Positions 51,622-64,000 are shown, counted from the stretch's first letter. The stretch is DNA of 64,000 nucleotides from Hippophae tibetana (GCA_037013495.1 CM072801.1:77733816-77797815), one strand, 5' to 3'. Program-made: numbers and translations. Notes: a model not told the origin generated them from the letters alone.

Positions 51622-53578
51622 ATGCATCCAAATGACTATTATAATAAATCAAATCGAAGCTCGCTTCGATTACTACAAAGACAACCTTACATTATTTCAT
51701 TACTCCTTGTGTCTGAACCCAAGTTTCTTTATTTACACTTTTTACATATGTCTAAAAATTTGGTCGTATCATATGGAGTTGTTTTTGGTTCTTGTTCCTT
51801 AGGCTTCATTTACGATCATCTTAACCACATTCATGGTTATTCAATCGTTCCTATTTGTTGGGGTTCCTATATTCCCAGGTTCTTTGCCTAAAGGATACTA
51901 GTCATATCGAATCATAGCCGTGGTTTCTGAAAATAGGTTCTCCACATGCTTCTATCCATTTTCTAATGTTATATTTTTACAAAACATTATTATTTGATTG
52001 TTTATTGTGTTTTTGAGTCATGAATCACCTAAAATAGAAGGAATTTTCACTCACAAGTCTTGCATTTTCTTTAAATATTTTTGTCTTGTTTTCGTCATTG
52101 GATTTATTTTTGCATTTTTCATTGAATTCTTCCTATCTTTTTCTTGTTCTTTTACTTATGTGTTTAATTTATCTTTGTTCTTCTAAAAAACAAGAGAGTT
52201 GTTGCAATTCACTGTTTGGAAAAAATAACTAATAATTTGGGTTGAAGCTTTAAATTGTCATAACTTTTAATTCATGCATCCAAACGACTATTATAATAAA
52301 TCAAATCGAAGCTAGCTTCGATTACTACAAAGACAACCTTACATTATTTCATTACTCCTTGTTTCTGAACCCAAGTTTGTTTACTAACCCTATTTTCATA
52401 CGTCTAAAAGTTTGGTCGTATCATGTGGAGTTGTTTTTGCTTCTTGTTCCTTAGGCTTCAATTACGATCATCTTAACCACATTCATGGTTATTCAATCGT
52501 TCCTATTTGTTGTAGTTCCTATATTCCCAACTTCTTGGCCTAAAGGATATAAGTCATATGGAATCACACCCTGGTTTCTGAAAATAGGTTCTGTACATGC
52601 TTCTATCTATTTTCTAATGTTATATTTTTACAAAACATCATTATTTGATTGTTTATTGTGTTTTTGAGTCATGAATCACTCAAAATTGAAGGAATTTTCA
52701 CCCACAACTCTTGCATTTTCTTTAAATATTTTTGTCGTTGTTTTCGTCATTGGATTTATTTTTGCATTTTTCATTGAATTCTTCCTATCTTTTTCTTGTT
52801 CTTTTACTTATGTGTTTAATTTATCTTTGTTCTTCTAAAAAACAAGAGAGTTGTTGCAATTCACTGATTCGAAAAAATAACTAATAATTTGGGTTGAAGC
52901 TTTAAACTATCGTAACTTTTAATTCATGCATCAACACGACTATTATAATAAATCAAATCGAAGCTCGCTTCGATTACTACAAAGACAACCTTACATTATT
53001 TCATTACTCCTTGTTTCTGAACCCAAGTTTGTTTATTTAACCTATTTACATACGTCTAAAAGTTTGGTCGTATCATATGGAGTTGTTTTTGGTTCTTGTT
53101 CCTTAGGCTTCCATTACCATCATCTTAACCACATTAATGGTTATTCAATCGTTCCTATTTGTTGGAGTTCCTATATTACCAGGTTCTTTGGCAAAAGGAT
53201 ATAAGTCATATCGAATCATAGCCGTGGTTTCTGAAAATAGGTTCTCCACATGCTTCTATCTTTTTTCTAATGTTATGTTTTTACAAAACATCATTATTTG
53301 ATTGTTTATTGTGTTTATAAGTCATAAATCACCTAAAATAGAAGGGATTTTCACCCACAAGTCTTGCATTTTCTTTAAATATTTTTGTCGTTGTTTTCGT
53401 TATTGGATTTATTTTCCCATTTTTCATTGAATTCTTCCTATCTTTTTCTTATTCTTTTACTTATGTGTTTGATTTATCTTTGTTCTTCTAAAAAACAAGA
53501 GAGTTGTTGCAATTCACTGTTTCGAAAAAATAACTAATAATTTGGGTTGAAGCTTTAAACTCTCATAACTTTTAATTA
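51622..53578 (+). repeat. Third occurrence of the F-G-H monomer trio
   Basis: 51622, 52274 and 52926 correspond to 39219, 39871, 40524 and to 43787, 44439, 45092. Shared labels are 'tttacactttttac' (F), 'tttactaaccc' with 'tgtagttcc' or a close variant (G), and 'catcaacacg' with 'tttaacctattt' (H). Unlike the two identical copies upstream, this one differs at several sites, so it is an older relative. F and G are both 652 bp here. Confidence 0.8.
52307..52320. repeat. Perfect 14-bp palindrome CGAAGCTAGCTTCG
   Basis: In monomer 52274 the centre of the dyad changed from TC to TA, which makes the 14-mer fully self-complementary and creates GCTAGC. I saw it only in this copy. Confidence 0.8.
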
Positions 53579-56500
53579 ATGCATCCAAATGACTATTATA
53601 ATAAATCAAATCGAAGCTCCTTTCGATTACTACAAAGACAACCTTATATTATTTCATTACTCCTTGTTTCTGAACCCAAGTTTGTTTATTTACCCTATTT
53701 ACATACGTCTAAAAGTTTGGTCGTATCATATGGAGTTGTTTTTGGTTCTTGTTCCTTAGGCTTCAATTACGATCATCTTAACCACATTAATGGTTATTCA
53801 ATAGTTCCTATTTGTTGGAGTTCCTATATTACCAGGTTCTTGGCCTAAAGTATATAAGTCATATGGAATCACAGCCGTGGTTTCTGAAAATAGGTTCTGT
53901 ACATGCTTCTAGCTATTTTCTAATGTTATATTTTTACAAAACATCATTTTTTGATTGTTTATGGTGTTTTTGAGTCATGAATCACTCAAAATTGAAGGAA
54001 TTTTCACCCACAACTCTTGCATTTTCTTTAAATATTTTTGTCGTTGTTTTCGTCATTGGATTTATTTTCGCAGTTTTCATTGAATTCTTCCTATCTTTTT
54101 CTTGTTCTTTTACTTATGTGTTTAATTTATCTTTGTTCTTCTAAAAAACAAGAGAGTTGTTGCAATTCACTGTTTCGAAAAAATAACTAATAATTTGGGT
54201 TGAAGCTTTAAACTATCATAACTTTTAATTCATGCATCCACACGACTATTATAATAAATCAAATCGAAGCTCGCTTCGATTACTACAAAGACAACCTTAC
54301 ATTATTTCATTACTCCTTGTGTCTGAACGCAAGTTTCTTTATTTACACTATTTACATATGTCTAAAAGTTTGGTCGTATCATATGGAGTTGTTTTTGGTT
54401 CTTGTTCCTTAGGCTTCAATTACGATCATCTTAACCACATTCATGGTTATTCAATCGTTCCTATTTGTTGTAGTTCCTATATTCCCAACTTCTTTGCCTA
54501 AAGGATACTAGTCATATGGAATCATAGCCGTGGTTTCTGAAAATAGGTTCTCCACATGCTTCTATTCATTTTCTAATGTTATATTTTTACAAAACATCAT
54601 TATTTGATTGTTTATTGTGTTTTTGAGTAATGAATCACCTAAAATAGAAGGAATTTTCACCCACAACTCTTGCATTTTCTTTAAATATTTTTGTCGTTGT
54701 TTTCGTCACTGGATTTATTTTCGCATTTTTCATTGAATTCTTCCTATCTGTTTCTTGTTCTTTTACTTATGTGTTTAATTTATCTTTGTTCTTCTAAAAA
54801 ACAAGAGAGTTGTTTCCATTCACTGTTTCGAAAAAATAACTAATAATTTGGATTGAAGCTTTAAACTGTCATAACTTTTAATTCATGCATCCAAATGACT
54901 ATTATAATAAATCAAATCGAAGCTCGTTTCGATTACTACAAAGACAACCTGACATTATTTCATTACTCCTTGTGTCTGAACCCAAGTTTCTTTATTTACC
55001 CTATTTACATAAGTCTAAAAATTGGGTCGTATCATATGGAGTTGTTTTTTGTTCTTGTTCCTTAAGCTTCAATTACGATCATCTTAACCACATTAATGGT
55101 TATTCAATCGTTCCTATTTGTTGGAGTTCCTATATTACCGGGTTCTTTGGCAAAAGGATATAAGTCATATCGAATCATAGCCGTGGTTTCTGAAAATAGG
55201 TTCTCCACATGCTTCTATCTTTTTTCTAATGTTATATTTTTACAAAACATTATTATTTGATTGTTTATTGTGTTTTTGAGTCATAAATCACCTATAATAG
55301 AAGGGATTTTCACCCACAAGTCTTGAATTTTCTTTAAATATTTTTGTCGTTGTTTTGGTCATTGGATTTATTTTTGCATTTTTCATTGAATTCTTCCTAT
55401 CTTTTTCTTGTTCTTTTACTTATGTGTTTAATTTATCTTTGTTCTTCTAAAAAACAAGAGAGTTGTTGCAATTCACTGTTTCGAAAAAATAACTAATAAT
55501 TTGGGTTGAAGCTTTAAATTATCATAACTTTTAATTCATGCATCCACACGACTATTATAATAAATCAAATCGAAGCTCGCTTCGATTACTACAAAGACAA
55601 CCTTACATTATTTCATTACTCCTTGTGTCTGAACCCAAGTTTCTTTATTTACACTATTTACATATGTCTAAAAATTTGGTCGTATCATATGGAGTTGTTT
55701 TTGGTTCTTGTTCCTTAGGCTTCAATTACGATCATCTTAACCACATTAATGGTTATTCAATCTTTCCTATTTGTAGGAGTTCCTATATTCCCAGGTTCTT
55801 TGCCTAAAGGATACTAGTCATATGGAATCATAGCCGTGGTTTCTGAAAATATGTTCTCCACATGCTTCTATCCATTTTCTAATGTTATATTTTTACAAAA
55901 CATCATTATTTGATTGTTTATTGTGTTTTTGAGTCATGAATCACCTAAAATAGAAGGAATTTTCACCCACAAGTCTTGCATTTTCTTTAAATATTTTTGA
56001 CGTTGTTTTCGTCACTGGATTTATTTTCGCATTTTTCATTGAATTCTTCCTATCTTTTTCTTGTTATTTTACTTATGTGTTTAATTTATCTTTGTTCTTC
56101 TAAAAAACAAGAGAGTTGTTGCCATTCACTGTTTCGAAAAAATAACTAATAATTTGGGTTGAAGCTTTAAACTGTCATAACTTTTAATTCATGCATCCAA
56201 ATGACTATTATAATAAATCAAATCGAAGCTCGTTTCGATTACTACAAAGACAACGTTACATTATTTCATTACTCCTTGTTTCTGAACCCAAGTTTGTTTA
56301 TTTATCCTATTTACATACGTCTAAAAGTTTGGTCGTATCATATGGAGTTGTTTTTGGTTCTTGTTCCTTAGGCTTCAATTACGATCATCTTAACCACATT
56401 AATGGTTATTCAATCTTTCCTATTTGTAGGAGTTCCTATATTACCAGGTTCTTTGGCAAAAGGATATAAGTCATATGGAATCATAGCCGTGGTTTCTGAA

Positions 56501-57496
56501 AATATGTTCTCCACATGCTTCTATCCATTTTCTAATGTTATATTTTTACAAAACATCATTATTTGATTGTTTATTGTGTTTTTGAGTCATGAATCACTCA
56601 AAATAGAAGGAATTTTCACCCACAACTCTTGCATTTTCTTTAAATATTTTTGTCGTTGTTTTCGTCATTGGATTTATTTTTGCATTTTTCATTGAATTCT
56701 TCCTATCTGTTTCTTGTTCTTTTACTTATGTGTTTAATTTATCTTTGTTCTTCTAAAAAACAAGAGAGTTGTTGCAATTCACTGTTTCGAAAAAATAACT
56801 AATAATTTGGGTTGAAGCTTTAAACTATCATAACTTTTAATTCATGCATCCACACGACTATTATAATAAATCAAATCGAAGCTCGTTTCGATTACTACAA
56901 AGACAACGTTACATTATTTCATTACTCCTTGTTTCTGAACCCAAGTTTGTTTATTTACCCTATTTACATACGTCTAAAAGTTTGGTCGTATCATATGGAG
57001 TTGTTTTTGGTTCTTGTTCCTTAGGCTTCAATTACGATCATCTTAACCACATTTATGGTTATTCAATCGTTCCTATTTGTTGGAGTTCCTATATTACCAG
57101 GTTCTTGGCCTAAAGGATATAAGTCATATGGAATCACAGCCGTGGTTTCTGAAAATAGGTTCTGTACATGCTTCTATCTATTTTCTAATGTTATATTTTT
57201 ACAAAACATCATTATTTGATTGTTTATTGTGTTTTTGAGTCATGAATCACTCAAAATAGAAGGAATTTTCACCCACAAGTCTTGCATTTTCTTTAAATAT
57301 TTTTGTCGTTGTTTTCGTCACTAGATTTATTTTCGCATTTTTCATTGAATTCTTCCTATCTTTTTCTTGTTATTTTACTTATGTGTTTAATTTATCTTTG
57401 TTCTTCTAAAAAACAAGAGAGTTGTTGCCATTCACTGTTTCGAAAAAATAACTAATACTTTGGGTTGAAGCTTTAAACTGTCATAACTTTTAATTC
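53579..57496 (+). repeat. Monomers 53579-56844, second version of the 47051 series
   Basis: 53579 matches 47051, 54232 matches 47704, 54885 matches 48357 and 55538 matches 49010, by the private variants listed for 46398-49009. Differences are clearly more numerous than in the seven-monomer duplication. For example, the head of 54885 has 'cctgacatt' and 'aaaattgggtcg', so this copy is older or has exchanged sequence with neighbours. 56191 mixes O-type head with N-type 'tttgtaggag', and 56844 starts with an N-type 'atccacacg' head. Confidence 0.78.
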
Positions 57497-60400
57497 ATGC
57501 ATCCAAATGACTATTATAATAAATCAAATCGAAGCTCCTTTCGATTACTACAAAGCCAACCTTACATTATTTCATTACTCCTTGTTTCTGAACCCAAGTT
57601 TGTTTATTTACCCTATTTACATACGTCTAAAAGTTTGGTCGTATCATATGGAGTTGTTTTTGGTTCTTGTTCCTTAGGCTTCAATTACGATCATCTTAAC
57701 CACATTAATGGTTATTCAATCGTTCCTATTTGTTGGAGTTCCTATATTACCAGGTTCTTGGCCTAAAGGATATAAGTCATATGGAATCATAGCCGTGGTT
57801 TCTGAAAATAAGTTCTCTGCACGCTTCTATCTGTTTTCTAATGTTATATTTTTACAAAACATCATTATTTGATTGTTTATTGTGTTTTTGAGTCATGAAT
57901 CACTCAAAATAGAAGGAATTTTCACTCACAAGTCTTGCATTTTCTTTAAATATTTTTGTCGTTGTTTTTGTCATTGGATTTATTTTCCCATTTTTCTTTG
58001 AATTCTTCCCATCTTTTTGTTGTTATTTTACTTATGTGTTTAATTTATCTTTTTTCTTCTAAAAAACAAGAGAGTTGTTGCCATTCACTGTTTCGAAAAA
58101 ATAACTAATAATTTGGGTTGAAACTTTAAACTATCATAACTTTTAATTCATGCATCCAAATGACTATTATAATAAATCAAATCGAAGCTCCTTTCGATTA
58201 CTACAAAGACAACCTTACATTATTTCATTACTCCTTGTTTCTGAACCCAAGTTTGTTTATTTACCCTATTTACATACGTCTAAAGGTTTGGTCGTATCAT
58301 ATGGAGTTGTTTTTGGTTCTTGTTCCTTAGGCTTCAATTACGATCATCTTAACCACATTAATGGTTATTCAATCGTTCCTATTTGTTGGAGTTCCTATAT
58401 TACCAGGTTCTTTGGCAAAAGGATATAAGTCATATGGAATCATAGCCGTGGTTTCTGAAAATAAGTTCTCTGCACGCTTCTATCTGTTTTCTAATGTTAT
58501 ATTTTTACAAAACATCATTATTTGATTGTTTATTGTGTTTTTGAGTCATGAATCACTCAAAATAGAAGGAATTTTCACTCACAAGTCTTGCATTTTCTTT
58601 AAATATTTTTGTCGTTGTTTTTGTCATTGGATTTATTTTCCCATTTTTCTTTGAATTCTTCCCATCTTTTTGTTGTTATTTTACTTATGTGTTTAATTTA
58701 TCTTTTTTCTTCTAAAAAACAAGAGAGTTGTTGCCATTCACTGTTTCGAAAAAATAACTAATAATTTGGGTTGAAACTTTAAACTATCATAACTTTTAAT
58801 TCATGCATCCAAATGACTATTATAATAAATCAAATCGAAGCTCCTTTCGATTACTACAAAGACAACCTTACATTATTTCATTACTCCTTGTTTCTGAACC
58901 CAAGTTTGTTTATTTACCCTATTTACATACTTCTAAAAATTTGGTCGTATCATATGGAGTTGTTTTTGGTTCTTGTTCCTTAGGCTTCAATTACGATCAT
59001 CTTAACCACATTAATGGTTATTCAATCATTCCAATTTGTTGGAGTTCCTATATTACCAGGTTCTTGGCCTAAAGGATATAAGTCATATGGAATCACAGCC
59101 GTGGTTTCTGAAAATAGGTTCTGTACATGCTTCTATCTATTTTCTAATGTTATATTTTTACAAAACATCATTATTTGATTGTTTATTGTGTTTTTGAGTC
59201 ATGAATCACTCAAAATAGAAGGAATTTTCACCCACAAGTCTTGCATTTTCTTTAAATATTTATGTCGTTGTTTTTGTCATTGGATTTATTTTCCCATTTT
59301 TCTTTGAATTCTTCCCATCTTTTTGTTGTTATTTTACTTATGTATTTAATTTATCTTTTTTCTTCTAAAAAACAAGAGAGTTGTTGCCATTCACTGTTTC
59401 GAAAAAATAACTAATAATTTGGGTTGAAACTTTAAACTATCATAACTTTTAATTCATGCATCCAAATGACTATTATAATAAATCAAATCGAAGCTCCTTA
59501 CGATTACTACAAAGACAACCTTACATTATTTCATTACTCCTTGTTTCTGAACCCAAGTTTGTTTATTTACCCTATTTACATACGTCTAAAAGTTTGGTCG
59601 TATCATATGGAGTTGTTTTTGGTTCTTGTTCCTTAGGCTTCAATTACGATCATCTTAACCACATTAATGGTTATTCAATCGTTCCTATTTGTTGGAGTTC
59701 CTATATTACCAGGTTCTTTGGCAAAAGGATATAAGTCATATGGAATCACAGCCGTGGTTTCTGAAAATAGGTTCTGTACATGCTTCTATCTATTTTCTAA
59801 TGTTATATTTTTACAAAACATCATTATTTGATTGTTTATTGTGTTTTTGAGTCATGAATCACTCAAAATAGAAGGAATTTTCACCCACAAGTCTTGCATT
59901 TTCTTTAAATATTTTTTTCGTTGTTTTTGTCATTGGATTTATTTTCCCATTTTTCTTTGAATTCTTCCCATCTTTTTGTTGTTATTTTACTTATGTGTTT
60001 AATTTATCTTTTTTCTTCTAAAAAACAAGAGAGTTGTTGCCATTCACTGTTTCGAAAAAATAACTAATAATTTGGGTTGAAGCTTTAAACTGTCATAACT
60101 TTTAATTCATGCATCCAAATGACTATTATAATAAATCAAATCGAAGCTCGTTTCGATTACTACAAAGCCAACCTTACATTATTTCATTACTCCTTGTTTC
60201 TGAACCCAAGTTTGTTTATTTACCCTATTTACATACGTCTAAAAGTTTGGTCGTATCATATGGAGTTGTTTTTGGTTCTTGTTCCTTAGGCTTCAATTAC
60301 GATCATCTTAACCACATTAATGGTTATTCAATCGTTCCTATTTGTTGGAGTTCCTATATTACCAGGTTCTTTGGCAAAAGGATATAAGTCATATGGAATC

Positions 60401-63400
60401 ATAGCCGTGGTTTCTGAAAATAAGTTCTCTGCATGCTTCTATCTGTTTTCTAATGTTATATTTTTACAAAACATCATTATTTGATTGTTTATTGTGTTTT
60501 TGAGTCATGAATCACTCAAAATAGAAGGAATTTTCACCCACAAGTCTTGCATTTTCTTTAAATATTTATGTCGTTGTTTTTGTCATTTGATTTATTTTCC
60601 CATTTTTCTTTGAATTCTTCCCATCTTTTTGTTGTTATTTTACTTATGTATTTAATTTATCTTTTTTCTTCTAAAAAACAAGAGAGTTGTTGCCATTCAC
60701 TGTTTCGAAAAAATAACTAATAATTTGGGTTTAAGCTTTAAACTGTCATAACTTTTAATTCATGCATCCAAATGACTATTATAATAAATCAAATCGAAGC
60801 TCGTTTCGATTACTACAAAGCCAACCTTACATTATTTCATTACTCCTTGTTTCTGAACCCAAGTTTGTTTATTTACCCTATTTACATACGCCTAAAAGTT
60901 TGGTCGTATCATATGGAGTTGTTTTTGGTTCTTGTTCCTTAGGCTTCAATTACGATCATCTTAACCACATTAATGGTTATTCAATCGTTCCTATTTGTTG
61001 GAGTTCCTATATTACCAGGTTCTTTGGCAAAAGGATATATGTCATATCGAATCATAGCCGTGGTTTCTGAAAATAGGTTCTCCACATGCTTCTATCTTTT
61101 TTCTAATGTTATGTTTTTACAAAACATCATTATTTGATTGTTTATTGTGTTTTTGAGTCATAAATCACCTAAAATAGAAGGGATTTTCACCCACAAGTCT
61201 TGCATTTTCTTTAAATATTTTTGTCGTTGTTTTCGTCATTGGATTTATTTTCCCATTTTTCATTGAATTCTTCCTATCTTTTTCTTGTTCTTTTACTTAT
61301 GTGTTTGATTTATCTTTGTTCTTCTAAAAAACAAGAGATTGTTGCAATTCACTGTTTCGAAAAAATAACTAATAATTTGGGTTGAAGCTTTAAACTCTCA
61401 TAACGTTTAATTAATGCATCCAAATGACTATTATAATAAATCAAATCGAAGCTCCTTTCGATTACTACAAAGACAACCTTACATTATTTCATTACTCCTT
61501 CTTTCTGAACCCAAGTTTGTTTATTTACCCTATTTACATACGTTAAAAAGTTTGGTCGTATCATATGGAGTTATTTTTGGTTCTTGTTCCTTAGGCTTCA
61601 ATTACAATCATCTTAACCACATTAATGGTTATTCAATCGTTTCTATTTGTTGGAGTTCCTATATTACCAGGTTCTTGGCCTAAAGGATATAAGTCATATG
61701 GAATCATAGCCGTGGTTTCTGAAAATAGGTTCTGTACATGCTTCTATCTATTTTCTAATGTTATATTTTTACAAAACATCATTATTTGATTGTTTATTGT
61801 GTTTTTGAGTCATGAATCACTCAAAATAGAAGGAATTTTCACCCACAAGTCTTGCATTTTCTTTAAATACTTTTTTCGTTGTTTTTGTCATTGGATTTAT
61901 TTTCCCATTTTTCTTTGAATTCTTCCCATCTTTTTGTTGTTATTTTACTTATGTGTTTAATTTATCTTTTTTCTTCTAAAAAACAAGAGAGTTGTTGCCA
62001 TTCACTGTTTCGAAAAAATAACTAATAATTTGGGTTGAAACTTTAAACTATCATAACTTTTAATTCATGCATCCAAATGACTATTATAATAAATCAAATC
62101 GAAGCTCCTTTCGATTACTACAAAGACAACCTTACATTATTTCATTACTCCTTGTTTCTGAACCCAAGTTTGTTTATTTACCCTATTTACATACGTCTAA
62201 AAGTTTGGTCGTATCATATGGAGTTGTTTTTGGTTCTTGTTCCTTAGGCTTCAATTACGATCATCTTAACCACATTAATGGTTATTCAATCGTTCCTATT
62301 TGTTGGAGTTCCTATATTACCAGGTTCTTTGGCAAAAGGATATAAGTCATATGGAATCATAGCCGTGGTTTCTGAAAATAAGTTCTCTGCATGCTTCTAT
62401 CTGTTTTCTAATGTTATATTTTTACAAAACATCATTATTTGATTGTTTATTGTGTTTTTGAGTCATGAATCACTCAAAATAGAAGGAATTTTCACCCACA
62501 ACTCTTGCATTTTCTTTAAATATTTTTGTCGTTGTTTTCGTCATTGGATTTGTTTTTGCATTTTTCATTGAATTCTTCCTATCTGTTTCTTGTTCTTTTA
62601 CTTATGTGTTTAATTTATCTTTGTTCTTCTAAAAAACAAGAGAGTTGTTGCAATTCACTGTTTCGAAAAAATAACTAATAATTTGGGTTGAAGCTTTAAA
62701 CTCTCATAACTTTTAATTAATGTATCCAAATGACTATTATAATAAATCAAATCGAAGCTCCTTTCGATTACTACAAAGACAACCTTACATTATTTCATTA
62801 CTCCTTTTTTCTGAACCCAAGTTTGTTTATTTACCCTATTTACATACGTCTAAAAGTTTGGTCGTATCATATGGAGTTGTTTTTGGTTCTTGTTCCTTAG
62901 GCTTCAATTACGATCATCTTAACCACATTAATGGTTATTCAATCGTTCCTATTTGTTGGAGTTCCTATATTACCAGGTTCTTTGGCATAAGGATATAAGT
63001 CATATCGAATCATAGCCGTGGTTTCTGAAAATAGGTTCTCCACATGCTTCTATCTTTTTTCTAATGTTATGTTTTTACAAAACATCATTATTTGATTGTT
63101 TATTGTGTTTTTGAGTCATAAATCACCTAAAATAGAAGGGATTTTCACCCACAAGTCTTGCATTTTCTTTAAATATTTTTGTCGTTGTTTTCGTCATTGG
63201 ATTTATTTTCCCATTTTTCTTTGAATTCTTCCTATCTTTTTCTTGTTCTTTTACTTATGTGTTTGATTTATCTTTGTTCTTCTAAAAAACAAGAGAGTTG
63301 TTGCAATTCACTGTTTCGAAAAAATAACTAATAATTTGGGTTGAAGCTTTAAACTCTCATAACTTTTAATTAATGCATCCAAATGACTATTATAATAAAT

Positions 63401-64000
63401 CAAATCGAAGCTCGTTTCGATTACTACAAAGACAACCTTACATTATTCCATTACTCCTTGTTTCTGAACCCAAGTTTGTTTATTTACCCTATTTACATAC
63501 GCCTAAAAGTTTGGTCGTATCATATGGAGTTGTTTTTGGTTCTTGTTCCTTAGGCTTCAATTACGATCATCTTAACCACATTAATGGTTATTCAATCGTT
63601 CCTATTTGTTGGAGTTCCTATATTACCAGGTTCTTTGGCAAAAGGATATAAGTCATATCGAATCATAGCCGTGGTTTCTGAAAATAGGTTCTCCACATGC
63701 TTCTATCTTTTTTCTAATGTTATGTTTTTACAAAACATCATTATTTGATTGTTTATTGTGTTTTTGAGTCATAAATCACCTAAAATAGAAGGGATTTTCA
63801 CCCACAAGTCTTGCATTTTCTTTAAATATTTTTGTCGTTGTTTTCGTCATTGGATTTATTTTCCCATTTTTCATTGAATTCTTCCTATCTTTTTCTTGTT
63901 CTTTTACTTATGTGTTTGACTTATCTTTGTTCTTCTAAAAAAAAGAGAGTTGTTGCAATTCACTGTTTCGAAAAAATAACTAATAATTTGGGTTGAAGCT
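57497..64000 (+). repeat. Right-hand block with Z-tail monomers
   Basis: Monomers 57497, 58150, 58803, 59456, 60109 and 61414 share the Z tail: 'gtttttgtcattgg' or a close form, 'cccatttttctttg', 'cttcccatctttttg' and 'ttgttatttt'. 57497 and 58150 share 'ctctgcacgcttc' and 'ttcactcacaag', so they are a one-monomer duplication. 58803 and 60109 share 'aaatatttatgtcg' and 'atgtatttaat', a two-monomer step. 60762 and 63373 share 'catacgcctaaaag', a four-monomer step. The array runs off the end of the window inside the linker that follows monomer 63373. Confidence 0.8.

Larger units (their letters stand above)
1..64000 (+). repeat. Satellite DNA array, 98 tandem copies of a 653-bp monomer
   Basis: The same AT-rich unit recurs head to tail from the first to the last base. 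Using the ATGCAT anchor as phase marker, 98 monomers start at 57, 710, 1363, 2016, 2668, 3320, 3972, 4613, 5266 and so on to 63373. The spacing is 653 bp almost everywhere. The exceptions are 652 bp (for example monomers 2016, 2668, 3320, 13103, 33345, 37262, 37914, 39219, 51622, 60762), 641 bp (3972) and 654 bp (7878). All copies share one orientation and nothing else is inserted. Long monomers, near-perfect local homogeneity and nested higher-order periods are the hallmarks of nuclear satellite DNA. A plant source is an inference; I do not recognise a named satellite family. Confidence 0.98.

Noticed and set aside
1-64000. CRISPR array
   Set aside because: The repeat is 653 bp and contiguous, with no short repeat and unique spacer pattern, and there are no cas genes.
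1-64000. Ribosomal DNA intergenic spacer subrepeats
   Set aside because: No rRNA gene sequence occurs anywhere in 64 kb, and the repeat number and purity are far beyond a spacer.
1-64000. Telomere-type repeats (TTTAGGG or TTAGGG)
   Set aside because: No tandem run of either was found; 'gtttagtttatc' is a monomer variant and not telomeric.
1-64000. LTR retrotransposon or Helitron-derived tandem repeat
   Set aside because: I found no LTR ends, primer-binding site, polypurine tract next to an LTR, or reverse transcriptase, integrase or helicase motif. A remote origin from such an element cannot be excluded.

Overview
The whole 64 kb window is one uninterrupted tandem satellite DNA array. Ninety-eight head-to-tail copies of an AT-rich monomer (about 30% G+C by eye) lie in the same orientation. 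The monomer is 653 bp, with individual copies from 641 to 654 bp. I see no protein-coding gene, RNA gene, transposon insertion, inversion or single-copy DNA. The sequence starts and ends inside the array, so neither edge is visible. A nuclear eukaryotic chromosome (centromeric, pericentromeric, subtelomeric or other heterochromatin) is the only reasonable setting. I favour a flowering plant because of the long AT-rich monomer, the common plant-satellite wording around 'gtcataactttt', and abundant CpG-to-TpG differences that suggest cytosine methylation. The species and chromosomal position cannot be read from the sequence.

Monomers are named here by the first base of a shared ATGCAT anchor. 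Layout: (1) 57-5265, the most divergent copies, as a 5-mer and a related 4-mer block; (2) 5266-14407, a clear five-monomer higher-order repeat (A-B-C-D-E, about 3265 bp), two full copies and a third that lost D through a C/D hybrid monomer; (3) 14408-18325, a short-range dimer pattern with an in-register 1306-bp duplication; (4) 18326-30732, a longer block whose second version (offset 5877 bp) carries an extra 1306-bp dimer; (5) 30733-37261, a four-monomer block seen three times, the third missing one monomer; (6) 37262-46440, a seven-monomer segment of 4568 bp in tandem duplicate, with no difference seen where compared; (7) 46398-57496, alternating dimers and an older duplication at offset about 6528 bp; (8) 57497-64000, closely similar monomers with a distinct tail variant and single-monomer duplications.

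The most informative content is the record of unequal exchange. At least five hybrid monomers mark where a block of whole monomers was gained or lost, and the switch can be bracketed to between 9 and 64 bp. Most monomers keep an 89-92 codon frame from the ATGCAT anchor, and a T-rich second frame is open in some copies. The broken copies, free amino-acid replacement and lack of any gene context argue that these are by-products of recent homogenisation and base composition, not genes.
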